Positions 7,560 through 21,183 of a DNA stretch of 64,000 nucleotides are shown here, piece by piece; positions within the stretch are counted from its first letter, which is position 1, and each line of letters opens with the position of its first letter. Both the position numbers and the translations under genes were made by a program. This DNA is from Isoptericola croceus (GTDB taxonomy: Bacteria > Actinomycetota > Actinomycetes > Actinomycetales > Cellulomonadaceae): NCBI RefSeq assembly GCF_029382255.1, contig NZ_JARLLG010000003.1, forward strand, positions 248,001 to 312,000. The letters are read 5' to 3'. The notes beneath the pieces are model-generated. The model had not been told where the DNA came from, searched no databases, and worked only from the letters and a program-made list of their open reading frames with translations.

Positions 7560-10277
7560 TCAGTGACCGGCGTCGTGCCAGGTCTCCCCCGCACCGACCG
7601 AGACGTCCAGCGGCACGTCCAGGGCGTAGGCCGCGCCCATCTTCGTCCGCAGGACCTCCTCGGCGGCCTCCCGCTCCCCCGGTGCGACCTCGACCACCAG
7701 CTCGTCGTGGACCTGCAGCAGCAGCCGTGACCGCAGGCCGCGGTCGTCCAGCTCGCGCTGCACCCCGAGCATCGCCAGCTTGATGATGTCCGCGGCGCTG
7801 CCCTGGATGGGGGCGTTGAGTGCCATCCGCTCCGCCATCTGGCGACGCTGCCGGTTGTCGCTCGTCAGGTCCGGCAGGTAGCGCCGGCGCCCCAGGATCG
7901 TGGCGGTGTACCCCGTGGCGCGAGCTTCTTCCACCACCCCGGCCAGGTAGTCGCGCACCCCCCCGAACCGGGTGAAGTAGTCGTCCATCAAGCCCTGCGC
8001 CTCGCCCGTGGCGATGCCGAGCTGCTGGGAGAGCCCGAAGGCGCTCAGCCCGTACGCCAACCCGTAGCTCATCGCCTTGACCTTCGCCCGCATCTCGGCC
8101 GTCACAGCGGCCGGCTCGACGTCGAAGACCCGCGAGCCCACGTACCGGTGCAGGTCCTCGCCGGAACGGAAGGCGGCGATCAGGCCTTCGTCCCCCGACA
8201 GGTGCGCCATGATCCGCATCTCGATCTGGCTGTAGTCCGCGGTGAGCAGGACCTCGTGGCCCTCGCCGACCCGGAAGGCGCGGCGGATCCGGCGGCCCGA
8301 CTCCGTGCGGATCGGGATGTTCTGCAGGTTCGGGTCCGTCGAGCTGAGCCGCCCGGTCGCCGCGATCGTCTGCTGGAACGACGTGTGGATCCGCCCGTCC
8401 GGCTGGACCGACTTCAGCAGGCCCTCGACCGTGGTGCGGAGCTTGGCCGCGTCACGGTGGGCCAGCAGGTGCGCCAGGAACGGGTGCTCCGTCTTGGTGA
8501 ACAGGTCCTGCAACGAGGCGGCGTCCGTCGTGTAGCCCGTCTTGATCTTCTTCGTCTTCGGCATGCCCAGCTGGTCGAAGAGCACCTCCTGGAGCTGCTT
8601 CGGGCTGCCGAGGTTGACCTCACGACCGATGACGTCGTAAGCCTCGGCAGCCGACCGTGCGACGGCGCCGGCAAAGTGCTCCTCGAGCTCGGTGAGGAAA
8701 CCCGTGTCCGCGGCGATCCCGGTGTCCTCCATCCGCGCCAGGACGTCCGAGAGTGGCATCTCGACGTCGTCGAGCAGGCTGCGTGCCCCCCGGTCGTCCA
8801 AGCCGACTGCGAGCGCCTCAGCGAGGTCCACGACGGCGACCGCGCGTCCGGCGGCCTCGGCACCAGGGGCTGCTCCCTCGGTGAGCTCGAGGTCGAGGGC
8901 GCCCTGCGCGGCGTCGTCGACCACGGCGAGCTCGCGATGCAGGTGCCGCACCACCAGGTCGGCGAGGTCGTAACCGCGCTGGTCCGGGTAGCACAGATAG
9001 GCGGCGAGCTCGGTGTCGCAGGCGACCCCGTCGAGGACGAGACCCCGCGCGGACAGCATGTGCCAGGCTGCCTTGGCACCGTGCACGATCTTGGGTGCAG
9101 CGCGGTCCGACAGCCACGCGGCGAGAGCGCGCTCGTCGTCGGCGGACAGATCCGCCAGGTCGACCACGACCGCGCTCGCCCCGCCGTCGCTGCCTGTCGC
9201 CAGGGCGACCTGCCAGGCATCCGCGCGAGCGGGCCTGCCGATCCCCGTCACGTCCAGGCCGAGCAACCGACCGGTGCGCTCGGCGAGCCACGTGGCGAGC
9301 GGCCCGTCGTGCAGGTCGACGGCGACACCTTCCGCCGACACGTCCTCGTCATCGGCACCGGCCGGGTCGACGGCGAGGAGTCGATCGCGCAACGCGCCGA
9401 ACTGGAGGGCGTCCGAGACGCGATGGACCGCCTCACGGTCGAAGCCCACGGCCACGAGGTCGTCGACGGCCAGCGGCAGGTCGACATCCGTCAGCAGGGC
9501 GTTGAGCTCGCGGTTGAGGCGCACCTGGTCCGCGTGCTCCCGCAGTGCCTCGCCCCGCTTGCCCGTCACCTCGTCCTGCCGTTCCAGCAAGGTGTCGAGG
9601 TCACCGAACTGCGTGATCCACTTGGCCGCCACGCCCGGGCCCACACCAGGGACACCAGGCAGGTTGTCGCTCGTCTCCCCCACCAGCGCCGCCAGGTCGG
9701 GGTAGCGCTCCGGACGGACCTTGTACTTCTCCTCCACCGACCCGGGTGTCATCCGTGCGAGCTCTGAGACCCCCTTCTTCGGGTAGAGCACCGTGACGCT
9801 GTCGGTGACGAGCTGCAGCGAATCACGGTCACCGGAGCAGATCAGCACCTCCATCCCCGCCTCGGCGCCCTGGCGCGCCAGCGTCGCGAGGATGTCGTCC
9901 GCCTCGATACCCTCCCGCTGCAGCGCCGGGACGCGCAGCGCCTCGAGGACCTCCTTGATGAGCGGCACCTGCCCGCGGAAGACCTCCGGCGTGGCGTCCC
10001 GGTTTCCCTTGTACTCGGCGAACCGCTCGGTGCGGAACGTCACGCGCCCCGCGTCGAAGGCGACCGCGACATGGGTGGGCTCCTCGTCGCGCAGCAGGTT
10101 GGTGAGCATCGAGAAGAAGCCGTAGACGGCGTTGGTCACCTGGCCGCTGGAGGTCACCAGGGTGTCCGGCAGGGCGTAGAACGCCCGGTAGGCCATCGAG
10201 TGTCCGTCGATGAGGAGCAGACGGGACCGGGGACCGGAGGTGGTGCTGGAACTGCTGGTTCGCGCTGAGGTCGTCAC
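7560..10277 (-). CDS. polA: DNA polymerase I
   Basis: A 905-residue repair and lagging-strand polymerase. Residues ~15-300 form the 5'-3' exonuclease (LLIDGHSMAYRAFYALP, CSGDRDSLQLV, GETSDNLPGVPGVGP). A degenerate 3'-5' exonuclease-like domain follows; as in other actinobacterial PolI enzymes I do not see an intact proofreading motif. The polymerase domain has motif A (TADYSQIEMRIMAHLSGD), the O-helix (KAMSYGLAYGLSAFG) and motif C (LLQVHDELVVEV). I chose the GTG at 10277 because TAGGTT lies exactly 7 bp upstream, a leaderless arrangement. An ATG at 10298 would add seven residues but would overlap the divergent thioesterase start. Confidence 0.95.
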   Translation of the reverse strand: MTTSARTSSSSTTSGPRSRLLLIDGHSMAYRAFYALPDTLVTSSGQVTNAVYGFFSMLTNLLRDEEPTHVAVAFDAGRVTFRTERFAEYKGNRDATPEVFRGQVPLIKEVLEALRVPALQREGIEADDILATLARQGAEAGMEVLICSGDRDSLQLVTDSVTVLYPKKGVSELARMTPGSVEEKYKVRPERYPDLAALVGETSDNLPGVPGVGPGVAAKWITQFGDLDTLLERQDEVTGKRGEALREHADQVRLNRELNALLTDVDLPLAVDDLVAVGFDREAVHRVSDALQFGALRDRLLAVDPAGADDEDVSAEGVAVDLHDGPLATWLAERTGRLLGLDVTGIGRPARADAWQVALATGSDGGASAVVVDLADLSADDERALAAWLSDRAAPKIVHGAKAAWHMLSARGLVLDGVACDTELAAYLCYPDQRGYDLADLVVRHLHRELAVVDDAAQGALDLELTEGAAPGAEAAGRAVAVVDLAEALAVGLDDRGARSLLDDVEMPLSDVLARMEDTGIAADTGFLTELEEHFAGAVARSAAEAYDVIGREVNLGSPKQLQEVLFDQLGMPKTKKIKTGYTTDAASLQDLFTKTEHPFLAHLLAHRDAAKLRTTVEGLLKSVQPDGRIHTSFQQTIAATGRLSSTDPNLQNIPIRTESGRRIRRAFRVGEGHEVLLTADYSQIEMRIMAHLSGDEGLIAAFRSGEDLHRYVGSRVFDVEPAAVTAEMRAKVKAMSYGLAYGLSAFGLSQQLGIATGEAQGLMDDYFTRFGGVRDYLAGVVEEARATGYTATILGRRRYLPDLTSDNRQRRQMAERMALNAPIQGSAADIIKLAMLGVQRELDDRGLRSRLLLQVHDELVVEVAPGEREAAEEVLRTKMGAAYALDVPLDVSVGAGETWHDAGH

Positions 10278-10284
10278 GGGTGCC

Positions 10285-10290
10285 AACCTA
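10285..10290 (-). promoter_or_regulatory. -10 hexamer for leaderless polA
   Basis: TAGGTT on the minus strand, 7 bp before the GTG at 10277. It favours this start over the ATG at 10298. Confidence 0.45.
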
Positions 10291-10296
10291 TCGTCC

Positions 10297-10719
10297 ATGA
10301 CTGACACCGACTCCTTTCCGCACGACGTCTCCGGCTGGCGGCAGGCGGCGGCCGGCACCTTCATCGAACGCACCGGGATCGACCTGACCGAGGTGAGCGC
10401 GACGATGACGAGCGGCACCATGCCCGTGGCCGGGAACACCCAGCCGGCCGGACTCCTGCACGGGGGTGCCACAGCAGCGCTCGCCGAGACGCTGGGCTCG
10501 GTCGCGGCGCAGAGCCACGCCGGGAGGCGCCGCGCCGCCGTCGGGCTCGAGCTGAACATCACCCACCACCGCGGCGTACGCGCGGGCTGGGTGCACGGCG
10601 TGGCGACGGCCTTGCACCTCGGCCGCTCGACGGCCGCCTACGAGATCGTCATCAGCGACGACGACGGGAGGCGGGTCGCGACTGCGCGGCTCACCTGCCT
10701 GGTGCTCGAGGCCGACTGA
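10297..10719 (+). CDS. PaaI-type hotdog-fold thioesterase
   Basis: A 140-residue single hotdog domain predicted to hydrolyse acyl- or aryl-CoA thioesters. The segment PAGLLHGGATAALAETLGS matches the PaaI/YdiI helix, in which the HGG follows the substrate pocket and the downstream Glu/Asp is catalytic. GLELNITHHRGVRAGWVHG forms the central strands. In Actinobacteria such a gene often neighbours polA, which it faces divergently here. The ATG at 10297 has no clear Shine-Dalgarno sequence. The specific substrate is unknown. Confidence 0.86.
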   Translation: MTDTDSFPHDVSGWRQAAAGTFIERTGIDLTEVSATMTSGTMPVAGNTQPAGLLHGGATAALAETLGSVAAQSHAGRRRAAVGLELNITHHRGVRAGWVHGVATALHLGRSTAAYEIVISDDDGRRVATARLTCLVLEAD

Positions 10720-10749
10720 GCGACGGCGCGGGGTACGTCGGTACCGAGG

Positions 10750-11448
10750 TCAAGAGACGTGGGACGCCGGCTCGGCACCCGAGCCGGCTTGCGCGGCCTC
10801 GGCCGCGGCGTGCTCCACCTGGAAGGCGCGCAGATCGACCGGTCCGGTCGGGAGGCCCGCTTCACGGGCACGACGCCGACGTGCGACAAGGTCCTCGATG
10901 GCCGCACGGGTGGCATCGCGGCGACGCCGCCCACCGTCCCGGCGACGGACGACCGTCGCACCCGGCGCCGCTCCTTGTGCCAGCCGGCGCTCGAGCACCG
11001 GCACAGCGACGACGCGGTGACCAGCTGCTGGCGCGAACCCCAGGCGGGCCAGGAAACGGTGCATCTCGCGCGCACCCGGTGCGGGAGCGCAGTAGATGCT
11101 CTCGGCACCGGCGGAGCCGGCGAGCTCGAGGGCCGCAACCAGCAGCGCACGGCCCACACCGTGACGCCGGGCACGAGGTGCGACAAGGATGGCGTCGATG
11201 TACAGGCTCGGTGTCACGGCGTAGAGGCGTGGGCCGAGCACACGGGCGAGCAGAAAACCGACGATGGCGTCGTCCTCGACGGCCACCTGGACCTCGCCGC
11301 CCGCGGCCAGCAGCACACTGAGGTACTCACACAGGCGTCCGGGGTCGGCGGCCGCGGTCGTACCGTCCGGAGCCACGCTCGCCGCCAGCTCGGCGACCTC
11401 GAGCAGATCCTCCTCTGCCACGGGCCGAACTACCACTGCTGCACGCAT
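10750..11448 (-). CDS. GNAT-family N-acetyltransferase
   Basis: A 232-residue protein with a GNAT fold in residues ~5-155. The acetyl-CoA loop is APRARRHGVGRALLVAALE, preceded by the core strand LYIDAILV. The last ~75 residues are Arg-rich and not part of the domain. The ATG at 11448 has an excellent GGAGGAG ribosome-binding site 5-6 bp upstream. The substrate is not identifiable. It converges with the thioesterase across 30 bp and is separated from pdtaR by a terminator hairpin. Confidence 0.8.
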   Translation of the reverse strand: MRAAVVVRPVAEEDLLEVAELAASVAPDGTTAAADPGRLCEYLSVLLAAGGEVQVAVEDDAIVGFLLARVLGPRLYAVTPSLYIDAILVAPRARRHGVGRALLVAALELAGSAGAESIYCAPAPGAREMHRFLARLGFAPAAGHRVVAVPVLERRLAQGAAPGATVVRRRDGGRRRRDATRAAIEDLVARRRRAREAGLPTGPVDLRAFQVEHAAAEAAQAGSGAEPASHVS

Positions 11449-11506
11449 CGACACTCCTCCCGACAGTCCGTGCGACCCCCCACGGGGAAAGGTCACGAAA
11501 AGATCA

Positions 11507-11543
11507 CGACTCCCTGGCGACAATAGCTGTCGCCAGGGAGTCG
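11507..11543 (-). terminator. Terminator hairpin downstream of pdtaR
   Basis: A perfect 16-bp stem (11507-11522 with 11528-11543) encloses a 5-nt loop. It lies 12 bp after the pdtaR stop codon, on the transcript side, and upstream of the acetyltransferase gene. Confidence 0.85.
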
Positions 11544-11554
11544 CACAACGTGTC

Positions 11555-12211
11555 TCAGGCGCCGACCTGATCGATGACGGCGTCCGCCACCTCACGCATG
11601 GTGAGCCTGCGGTCCATCGACGTCTTCTGGATCCACCGGAAGGACTCCGGTTCGCTGAGGCCCATCTTCGTCATGAGCAGCCCCTTGGCGCGGTCGACGC
11701 GCTTGCGGGTCTCGAAACGCTCCTGCAGATCTGCCACCTCGGACTCGAGCGCACCGATCTGCTGGTAGCGGGAGATCGCGATCTCGACCGCCGGGAGCAG
11801 GTCTGCCGGGGTGAACGGCTTGACCACGTACGCCATCGCTCCGGCGTCACGGGCGCGCTCGACGAGCTCGGTCTGGGAGAACGCGGTGAGAAGCACGACC
11901 GGCGCGGCGTGCGCCTTGCCGATCCGCTCGGCCGCGGAGATCCCGTCGAGCTCCGGCATCTTGACGTCCATCACGACGACGTCGGGCTTGAGCTCGGTCG
12001 CCAGGTTGACCGCCGTCTCGCCGTCTCCGGCCTCGCCCACGACGTCGAAGCCCGCCTCGCGCAACGTCTCGACGACGTCCATGCGGATCAGCGCCTCGTC
12101 CTCGGCGACCACGGCGCGCCGTGCAGGCTTCGCCGAGGTCTCGGGGGGCGCCGGCTCGGGCTCGGCGTCGATCAGCGGGGGCAGGTCGAGCGGAAGCTTC
12201 TCGTCGGTCAC
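11555..12211 (-). CDS. pdtaR: ANTAR-domain response regulator (PdtaR-like)
   Basis: A 218-residue phosphorylation-dependent antiterminator. An N-terminal receiver domain (from VVAEDEALIRMDVV, phospho-acceptor Asp in VVVMDVKMPELDG, conserved Lys in YVVKPF) joins by a helical linker to a C-terminal ANTAR RNA-binding domain (VDRAKGLLMTKMGLSEPESFRWIQ). It matches Mycobacterium Rv1626/PdtaR in order and length. The partner histidine kinase PdtaS is not nearby. I chose the GTG at 12211 because TACGAT lies 7 bp upstream (leaderless); an ATG at 12220 is the alternative. A ~35-residue Pro/Glu-rich N-terminal extension precedes the receiver domain. It ends in its own terminator. Confidence 0.92.
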   Translation of the reverse strand: MTDEKLPLDLPPLIDAEPEPAPPETSAKPARRAVVAEDEALIRMDVVETLREAGFDVVGEAGDGETAVNLATELKPDVVVMDVKMPELDGISAAERIGKAHAAPVVLLTAFSQTELVERARDAGAMAYVVKPFTPADLLPAVEIAISRYQQIGALESEVADLQERFETRKRVDRAKGLLMTKMGLSEPESFRWIQKTSMDRRLTMREVADAVIDQVGA

Positions 12212-12218
12212 AGGGACC

Positions 12219-12224
12219 ATCGTA
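12219..12224 (-). promoter_or_regulatory. -10 hexamer for leaderless pdtaR
   Basis: TACGAT, 7 bp before the GTG at 12211. The competing ATG (12220) would begin inside this hexamer. Confidence 0.45.
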
Positions 12225-12332
12225 GACCCCGCAGGCACTGGTCGTGTGCTTTTCTCGGGCCGCCGCCGGTGTGACCGTGCGCACCCGGGCCGCGGCTCGA
12301 CCGGTTGGGCACGGCCCGTCGTGGTGTGGTTC

Positions 12333-12338
12333 TATAAG
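12333..12338 (+). promoter_or_regulatory. -10 element of the tRNA gene
   Basis: TATAAG, 15 bp upstream of the tRNA. It is one of very few AT-rich hexamers here and is positioned so that transcription would start a few bases before the tRNA. No convincing -35 element was found. Confidence 0.4.
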
Positions 12339-12353
12339 GCCGCTGCCGCCCAC

Positions 12354-12427
12354 GCCCCGGTAGCCCAACTGGCAGAGGCAATCGGCTCAAACCCGATCCA
12401 GTGCGGGTTCGAATCCCGCCCGGGGCA
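12354..12427 (+). tRNA. tRNA with anticodon CAA (Leu-type), short variable loop
   Basis: The cloverleaf is clear. The acceptor stem is GCCCCGG with CCGGGGC and discriminator A, and the T arm GCGGG-TTCGAAT-CCCGC is perfect. The anticodon stem ATCGG/CCGAT encloses the loop CTCAAAC, giving anticodon CAA for Leu (UUG). The variable region is only about 5 nt, whereas canonical tRNA-Leu has a long variable arm. The D stem (GCCC with GAGGC) needs one bulged base. CCA is not encoded. Its identity as a functional leucine tRNA is therefore less certain than its being a tRNA-shaped gene. Confidence 0.75.
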
Positions 12428-12434
12428 CGCAGCA

Positions 12435-12470
12435 CGAGAGCCCGGTCTGCTGCTGCAGACCGGGCTCTCG
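12435..12470. terminator. Terminator hairpin between the tRNA and pyk 3' ends
   Basis: A perfect 16-bp stem (12435-12450 with 12455-12470) and a TGCT loop start 7 bp after the tRNA and lie 36 bp beyond the pyk stop codon. It can serve both converging transcripts. Confidence 0.88.
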
Positions 12471-12505
12471 TCGTCTGGTCGGCGTCGGTTCACCGACGCC
12501 GACCG

Positions 12506-13945
12506 TCAGCCGGCCACCACGTGACCGTCGGTGTGGCTGCCCACCTTGTGCACCAGGATCGAGTTCGTCGTGCCGGGCACACCCACCGGAGCACCCGAGA
12601 CGATGACGACGCGGTCCCCGACCTCGGCCAGCCCGTTGGCCTGCAGCGTCTGGTCGACCTGCCCGACCATCGCGTCCACCGAACCGACCTCCGGCACCGC
12701 GTACGTGGTGGTGCCCCAGGTCAGGGCCAGCACGTTGCGCACCGACTCCTCCGGAGTGAAGGCGAGCAGGGGGATCCCCGAGCGCAGGCGCGACATCCGC
12801 TTGGCGGAGTCGCCGGACTGCGTGAAGGTCACCAGGTACTTCACGCCCAGCGAACCGCCGATCTCCGCGGCAGCCCGCGTGATGATGCCTCCGCGGGTGT
12901 GCGGGGTGGAGCCGAGCGGTGCGATGCGCTCACGCCCCATCTCCTCCGTGGCCTCGATGATGGAGGCCATCGTCTGCACCGTGAGGATCGGGTAGTCCCC
13001 GACCGACGTCTCTCCCGAGAGCATGACCGCGTCGGCACCGTCCAGCACGGCGTTCGCGCAGTCGGACGCCTCGGCGCGGGTCGGCCGCGGGCTCGTGGTC
13101 ATCGACTCGAGCACCTGCGTCGCGACGATCACGGGCTTGGCGTTCTGGCGTGCCAGCTCCACGATGCGCTTCTGGACCAGTGGCACCTGCTCCAGCGGCA
13201 TCTCGACCGCGAGGTCGCCGCGCGCCACCATGAAGCCGTCGAAGGCAGCGACGACCTCCTCGAGGTTGTCGACCGCCTGCGGCTTCTCGATCTTGGCGAC
13301 GACCGGGACGACACGACCCTCGGCGTCCATGATCCGGCGGACGTCGTCGTAGTCGGCGGCGTTGCGCACGAACGACAGGGCGATCAGGTCCGCACCGAGC
13401 CGCAGTGCCCAGCGCAGGTCGTCGGTGTCCTTCTCGCTCAGCGCCGGGACCGAGACGGCCACACCGGGGAGGTTGAGGCCCTTGTTGTTCGAGACCGCGC
13501 CCGGGACCTCGACCGTGGTCACCACGCGCGGACCCTCGACGGCGGTGACGCGCACACGCACGTTGCCGTCGTCGATGAGGATCGGGTCGCCCACGCGCGC
13601 GTCCTGCGGCAGCCCCTTGTGCGTGGTCGAGACCATCTCGCGGGTACCGACGACGTCCTCGGTGGTGATGGTGAACGTGTCACCCTCCTGCAGGAAGTGC
13701 TTCTCGTCGCCACCGAACCGGCCCAGCCGGATCTTGGGACCCTGCAGGTCGACGAGCACGGCGACGTTGCGCCCTGCGTCCTTCGCCGCCGCGCGCACAC
13801 CGTGGTAGACGGCCTCGTGCTCCGACTGCTCGCCGTGGCTCCGGTTGATCCGGGCCACGTCCATACCCGCGTCCACCAGCTCCCGGAGCTTCTCCGGGGA
13901 TGCTGTCGCGGGTCCGATGGTGCACACGATCTTCGCTCTGCGCAT
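12506..13945 (-). CDS. pyk: Pyruvate kinase
   Basis: A 479-residue glycolytic enzyme making pyruvate and ATP from phosphoenolpyruvate. It has RRAKIVCTIGPATAS at the N-terminus, the DLQGPKIRLG loop, KIEKPQAVDN with the catalytic Lys, MVARGDLAVEMP, and VIVATQVLESM. The C-terminal allosteric domain is complete. At the position where most enzymes read RxNFSHG or RxNMSHG this one reads RINRSHG, so a bulky Arg sits beside the K+/substrate-binding Asn and Ser. The ATG at 13945 has GGAG upstream. It lies downstream of gltBD in the same direction with 77 bp between. Confidence 0.96.
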   Translation of the reverse strand: MRRAKIVCTIGPATASPEKLRELVDAGMDVARINRSHGEQSEHEAVYHGVRAAAKDAGRNVAVLVDLQGPKIRLGRFGGDEKHFLQEGDTFTITTEDVVGTREMVSTTHKGLPQDARVGDPILIDDGNVRVRVTAVEGPRVVTTVEVPGAVSNNKGLNLPGVAVSVPALSEKDTDDLRWALRLGADLIALSFVRNAADYDDVRRIMDAEGRVVPVVAKIEKPQAVDNLEEVVAAFDGFMVARGDLAVEMPLEQVPLVQKRIVELARQNAKPVIVATQVLESMTTSPRPTRAEASDCANAVLDGADAVMLSGETSVGDYPILTVQTMASIIEATEEMGRERIAPLGSTPHTRGGIITRAAAEIGGSLGVKYLVTFTQSGDSAKRMSRLRSGIPLLAFTPEESVRNVLALTWGTTTYAVPEVGSVDAMVGQVDQTLQANGLAEVGDRVVIVSGAPVGVPGTTNSILVHKVGSHTDGHVVAG

Positions 13946-14022
13946 GTCTCCAGCCTCGTCGTCGTACTGCCCCGGTACCGACCGGGGCCGTCCCGGACGC
14001 CACATGGCGCCCGGGTTCGTGC

Positions 14023-15481
14023 TCATCCTCTCAGGGCAACGGTGCGCGGGCCCACCGGGGCCGGCAGCTCGGTGCTGCCCTGGAGGAACTTGTCCACGGC
14101 GGCCGCTGCCGCCCGCCCTTCGGCGATCGCCCACACGATGAGGGACTGCCCGCGTCCGGCGTCACCGGCCGCGAACACACCCGGCAGCGTGGTCGCGTAG
14201 TCGTCACCGCGACGTACCAGGCCACGGCTGGTCGTCTCGGCACCGGTCTGCTCGACCAGGTCGGCGGTCTCGGGTCCGGTGAAGCCCATCGCGATCAGCA
14301 CCAGGTCGGCGGGGAGCTCTCGCTCGGTGCCGGGCTTCGGCACGCGGCGCCCGTCGCCCAGGTACTCGGTCTCCGCGACCTTCAGCGCGCGCACCGCCCC
14401 GTTCTCGTCCGCCAGGAACTCGACCGTCGAGGCGAGGAAGGCGCGCTCGCCGCCCTCCTCGTGCGAGCTCGAGACCTCGAACAGGATCGGGTCGGTGGGC
14501 CACGGCTGGTGGTCGGGGCGCTCCGTCGGCGGCTTCTTGCCGATCGCGAGCGTGGTCACGCTCGCCGCCCCCTGACGCAGCGACGTCCCGACGCAGTCCG
14601 AGCCGGTGTCGCCACCGCCGATGACGACGACGTGCTTGCCCTCGGCGGTGGGGGCACCCTCGACGGGGTTGCCCGCCACCGCCTTGTTCGACGGGGTGAG
14701 GAAGTCCATCGCCGCGTGCACGCCGTCCAGGTCCTTGCCCGGGACGGGGAGCTCACGCGCCACCGTGGCGCCGGTGGCGACCACGACCGCGTCGAACCGG
14801 CGGCGCAATGCGTCCCACGTGATGTCCTTGCCGATCTCCACGCCGGCACGGAACCGGGTCCCCTCGGCCTCCATCTGGGCGAGCCGACGGTCGATGTGAT
14901 GCTTCTCGAGCTTGAAGTCGGGGATGCCGTACCGCAGCAGGCCCCCGATCGCGTCGTCCCGCTCGTAGACCACGACGGTGTGACCGGCTCGGGTCAGCTG
15001 CTGGGCGGTGGCCAGACCGGCTGGGCCGGACCCCACGACCGCGACGGTCGAGCCCGTCAGGCGCTGCGGCACCTGCGGCGCCACCAGTCCCCGCTCGAAC
15101 GCCTCGTCGATGATCGAGACCTCGATGTTCTTGATGGTGACGGCCGGCTGGTTGATGCCCAGCACACAGCTCGTCTCGCACGGGGCGGGGCACACGCGCC
15201 CGGTGAACTCCGGGAAGTTGTTTGTCGCGTGCAGCCGCTCGATGGCGTCGGCCCACTGGTCCTGGTGCACGAGGTCGTTCCACTCGGGGATCAGGTTCCC
15301 GAGCGGGCAGCCCTGGTGGCAGAACGGGATGCCGCAGTCCATGCAACGGCCCGCCTGCTCCTTGAGGAACGGCTGACCGTCCTCGCGCACGGCGTGCGTG
15401 TCACGCCAGTCGCGCAGTCGGACCTCGACAGGACGGCTCGGCGGGAGCTCGCGCTCCCGCACCTTCAGGAATCCGCGGGGG

Positions 15482-15489
<8 letters not shown>
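14023..15489 (-). CDS. gltD: Glutamate synthase, small (beta) subunit
   Basis: A 488-residue flavoprotein that passes electrons from NADPH through FAD and Fe-S clusters to the large subunit for glutamate synthesis. The N-terminal cysteine motif [17 protein letters not shown], a second Cys group CPAPCETSC, and two dinucleotide-binding motifs ([14 protein letters not shown] and [11 protein letters not shown]) are in the usual order. The GTG at 15489 is inside the end of gltB (8-bp overlap) and is preceded by a GGAGGTGG ribosome-binding site, so the two subunits are translated together. Confidence 0.96.
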
Positions 15490-20050
<4,561 letters not shown>

Positions 20051-20067
20051 CAACACCGTCCTCCTGT

Positions 20068-20085
20068 GCGCCCGCATGCGGGCGC
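20068..20085. repeat. Perfect 18-bp palindrome in the gltB 5' region
   Basis: GCGCCCGCA followed directly by its complement, 18 bp before the gltB start and just upstream of the GGAGG ribosome-binding site. It could be an operator or an mRNA hairpin. No known nitrogen-regulator consensus was recognised. Confidence 0.4.
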
Positions 20086-20172
20086 GTCTGCTTCAAGGGT
20101 GGTTCGGGACGTCGTCGGCCCGTCGGACTTGCCAGGCGGAGCTCTCCGGGTGGTGACCCGGTCGGCGCCACC

Positions 20173-21183
20173 TCAGGCGCGGGGTGCCGGGTCCTGGTCT
20201 GGCCCGGCCGCCGACGCTTCCGTGTCGGTCGTGTCGGTGGTGTCCTCGTCGGTGGCGGCCTGAGCCGCCCCGTCGGGGTCACCGTCTGTCTCGGTCTGCG
20301 CACCGGTGCCCGGGTCGGCCGAACGACCCGGCAGTGCCACACCGTCCTCCCGTCCAGGACGCAGCCGACCGATGACGACGAACGCGACGAGGGCACCGAG
20401 GCCCAGGACGATCGAGGTCCACACGTTCAGCCGCAGCCCGAGCACCATCTCGGCGGTGTCGATGCGGAGCATCTCGATCCACACCCTGCCAAGGGTGTAG
20501 ACCGCGACGTAGGCCCAGAATACCCTCCCGTGACCGAGCCTGTACCGGCGGTCGAGCCACAGGAGAAGCGCGGCGGCGGCCAGGTTCCAGATCATCTCGT
20601 AGAGGAACGTGGGATGGAACAGTGTTCCCTCGGCATACTGCAGGCCTGTGGCCGGGTCGACCGGCAGGTAGACCGGGTCGATCCGCAGGCCCCAGGGCAG
20701 GTCTGTGGGCGCGCCGAAGAGCTCCTGGTTGAACCAGTTGCCGAGCCGGCCGATCGCCTGGGCGATCAGGAGACCAGGAGCGAGGGCGTCCGCGAAGCTG
20801 GACAGCCGGACACCCAGTCGGCGGCAGCCGATCCACGCACCCACGGCGCCGAGCGCGACGGCCCCCCAGATGCCGAGGCCGCCCTCCCAGATGTACAGCG
20901 CGCTGACCGGGTCGCCGTTCTCGCCCCAGTAGGGGGCGGGCGTGGAGAACACGTGGTAGATGCGTCCGCCGACGATCCCGAAGGGGACCGCCCAGAAGGC
21001 GATCTCCAGGACGTCGTCGGGGTCGCCGCCACGCGCCTTCCAGCGCCGCATGGTCAACCAGACCGCGACGACGATCCCCGCGAGGATCGCCAGGGCGTAG
21101 GCCCGGATCGGCACAGGACCGAGGTACCAGGTGTGCTGCGCAGGGCTCGGGATCGAGGCTGCGAGCTGGCCGATGGCGGTCAC
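20173..21183 (-). CDS. lgt: Prolipoprotein diacylglyceryl transferase
   Basis: A 336-residue polytopic membrane enzyme that adds diacylglycerol to the lipobox cysteine of prelipoproteins. About seven membrane segments are visible. The Lgt signature GRLGNWFNQELFG lies near residue 145, preceded by the active-site region around PIRAYALAILAG. The last ~60 residues are a hydrophilic Asp/Thr/Ala-rich tail, common in actinobacterial Lgt. GTG at 21183 overlaps the trpA stop by 4 bp (GTGA), so it belongs to the trpCBA transcript. Confidence 0.95.
   Translation of the reverse strand: MTAIGQLAASIPSPAQHTWYLGPVPIRAYALAILAGIVVAVWLTMRRWKARGGDPDDVLEIAFWAVPFGIVGGRIYHVFSTPAPYWGENGDPVSALYIWEGGLGIWGAVALGAVGAWIGCRRLGVRLSSFADALAPGLLIAQAIGRLGNWFNQELFGAPTDLPWGLRIDPVYLPVDPATGLQYAEGTLFHPTFLYEMIWNLAAAALLLWLDRRYRLGHGRVFWAYVAVYTLGRVWIEMLRIDTAEMVLGLRLNVWTSIVLGLGALVAFVVIGRLRPGREDGVALPGRSADPGTGAQTETDGDPDGAAQAATDEDTTDTTDTEASAAGPDQDPAPRA

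Noticed and set aside
10296-10298. ATG at 10298 as the polA start
   Set aside because: It would overlap the divergent thioesterase ATG, while the GTG at 10277 has a -10 hexamer at 7 bp. AAGGAG 12 bp before 10298 keeps it possible.
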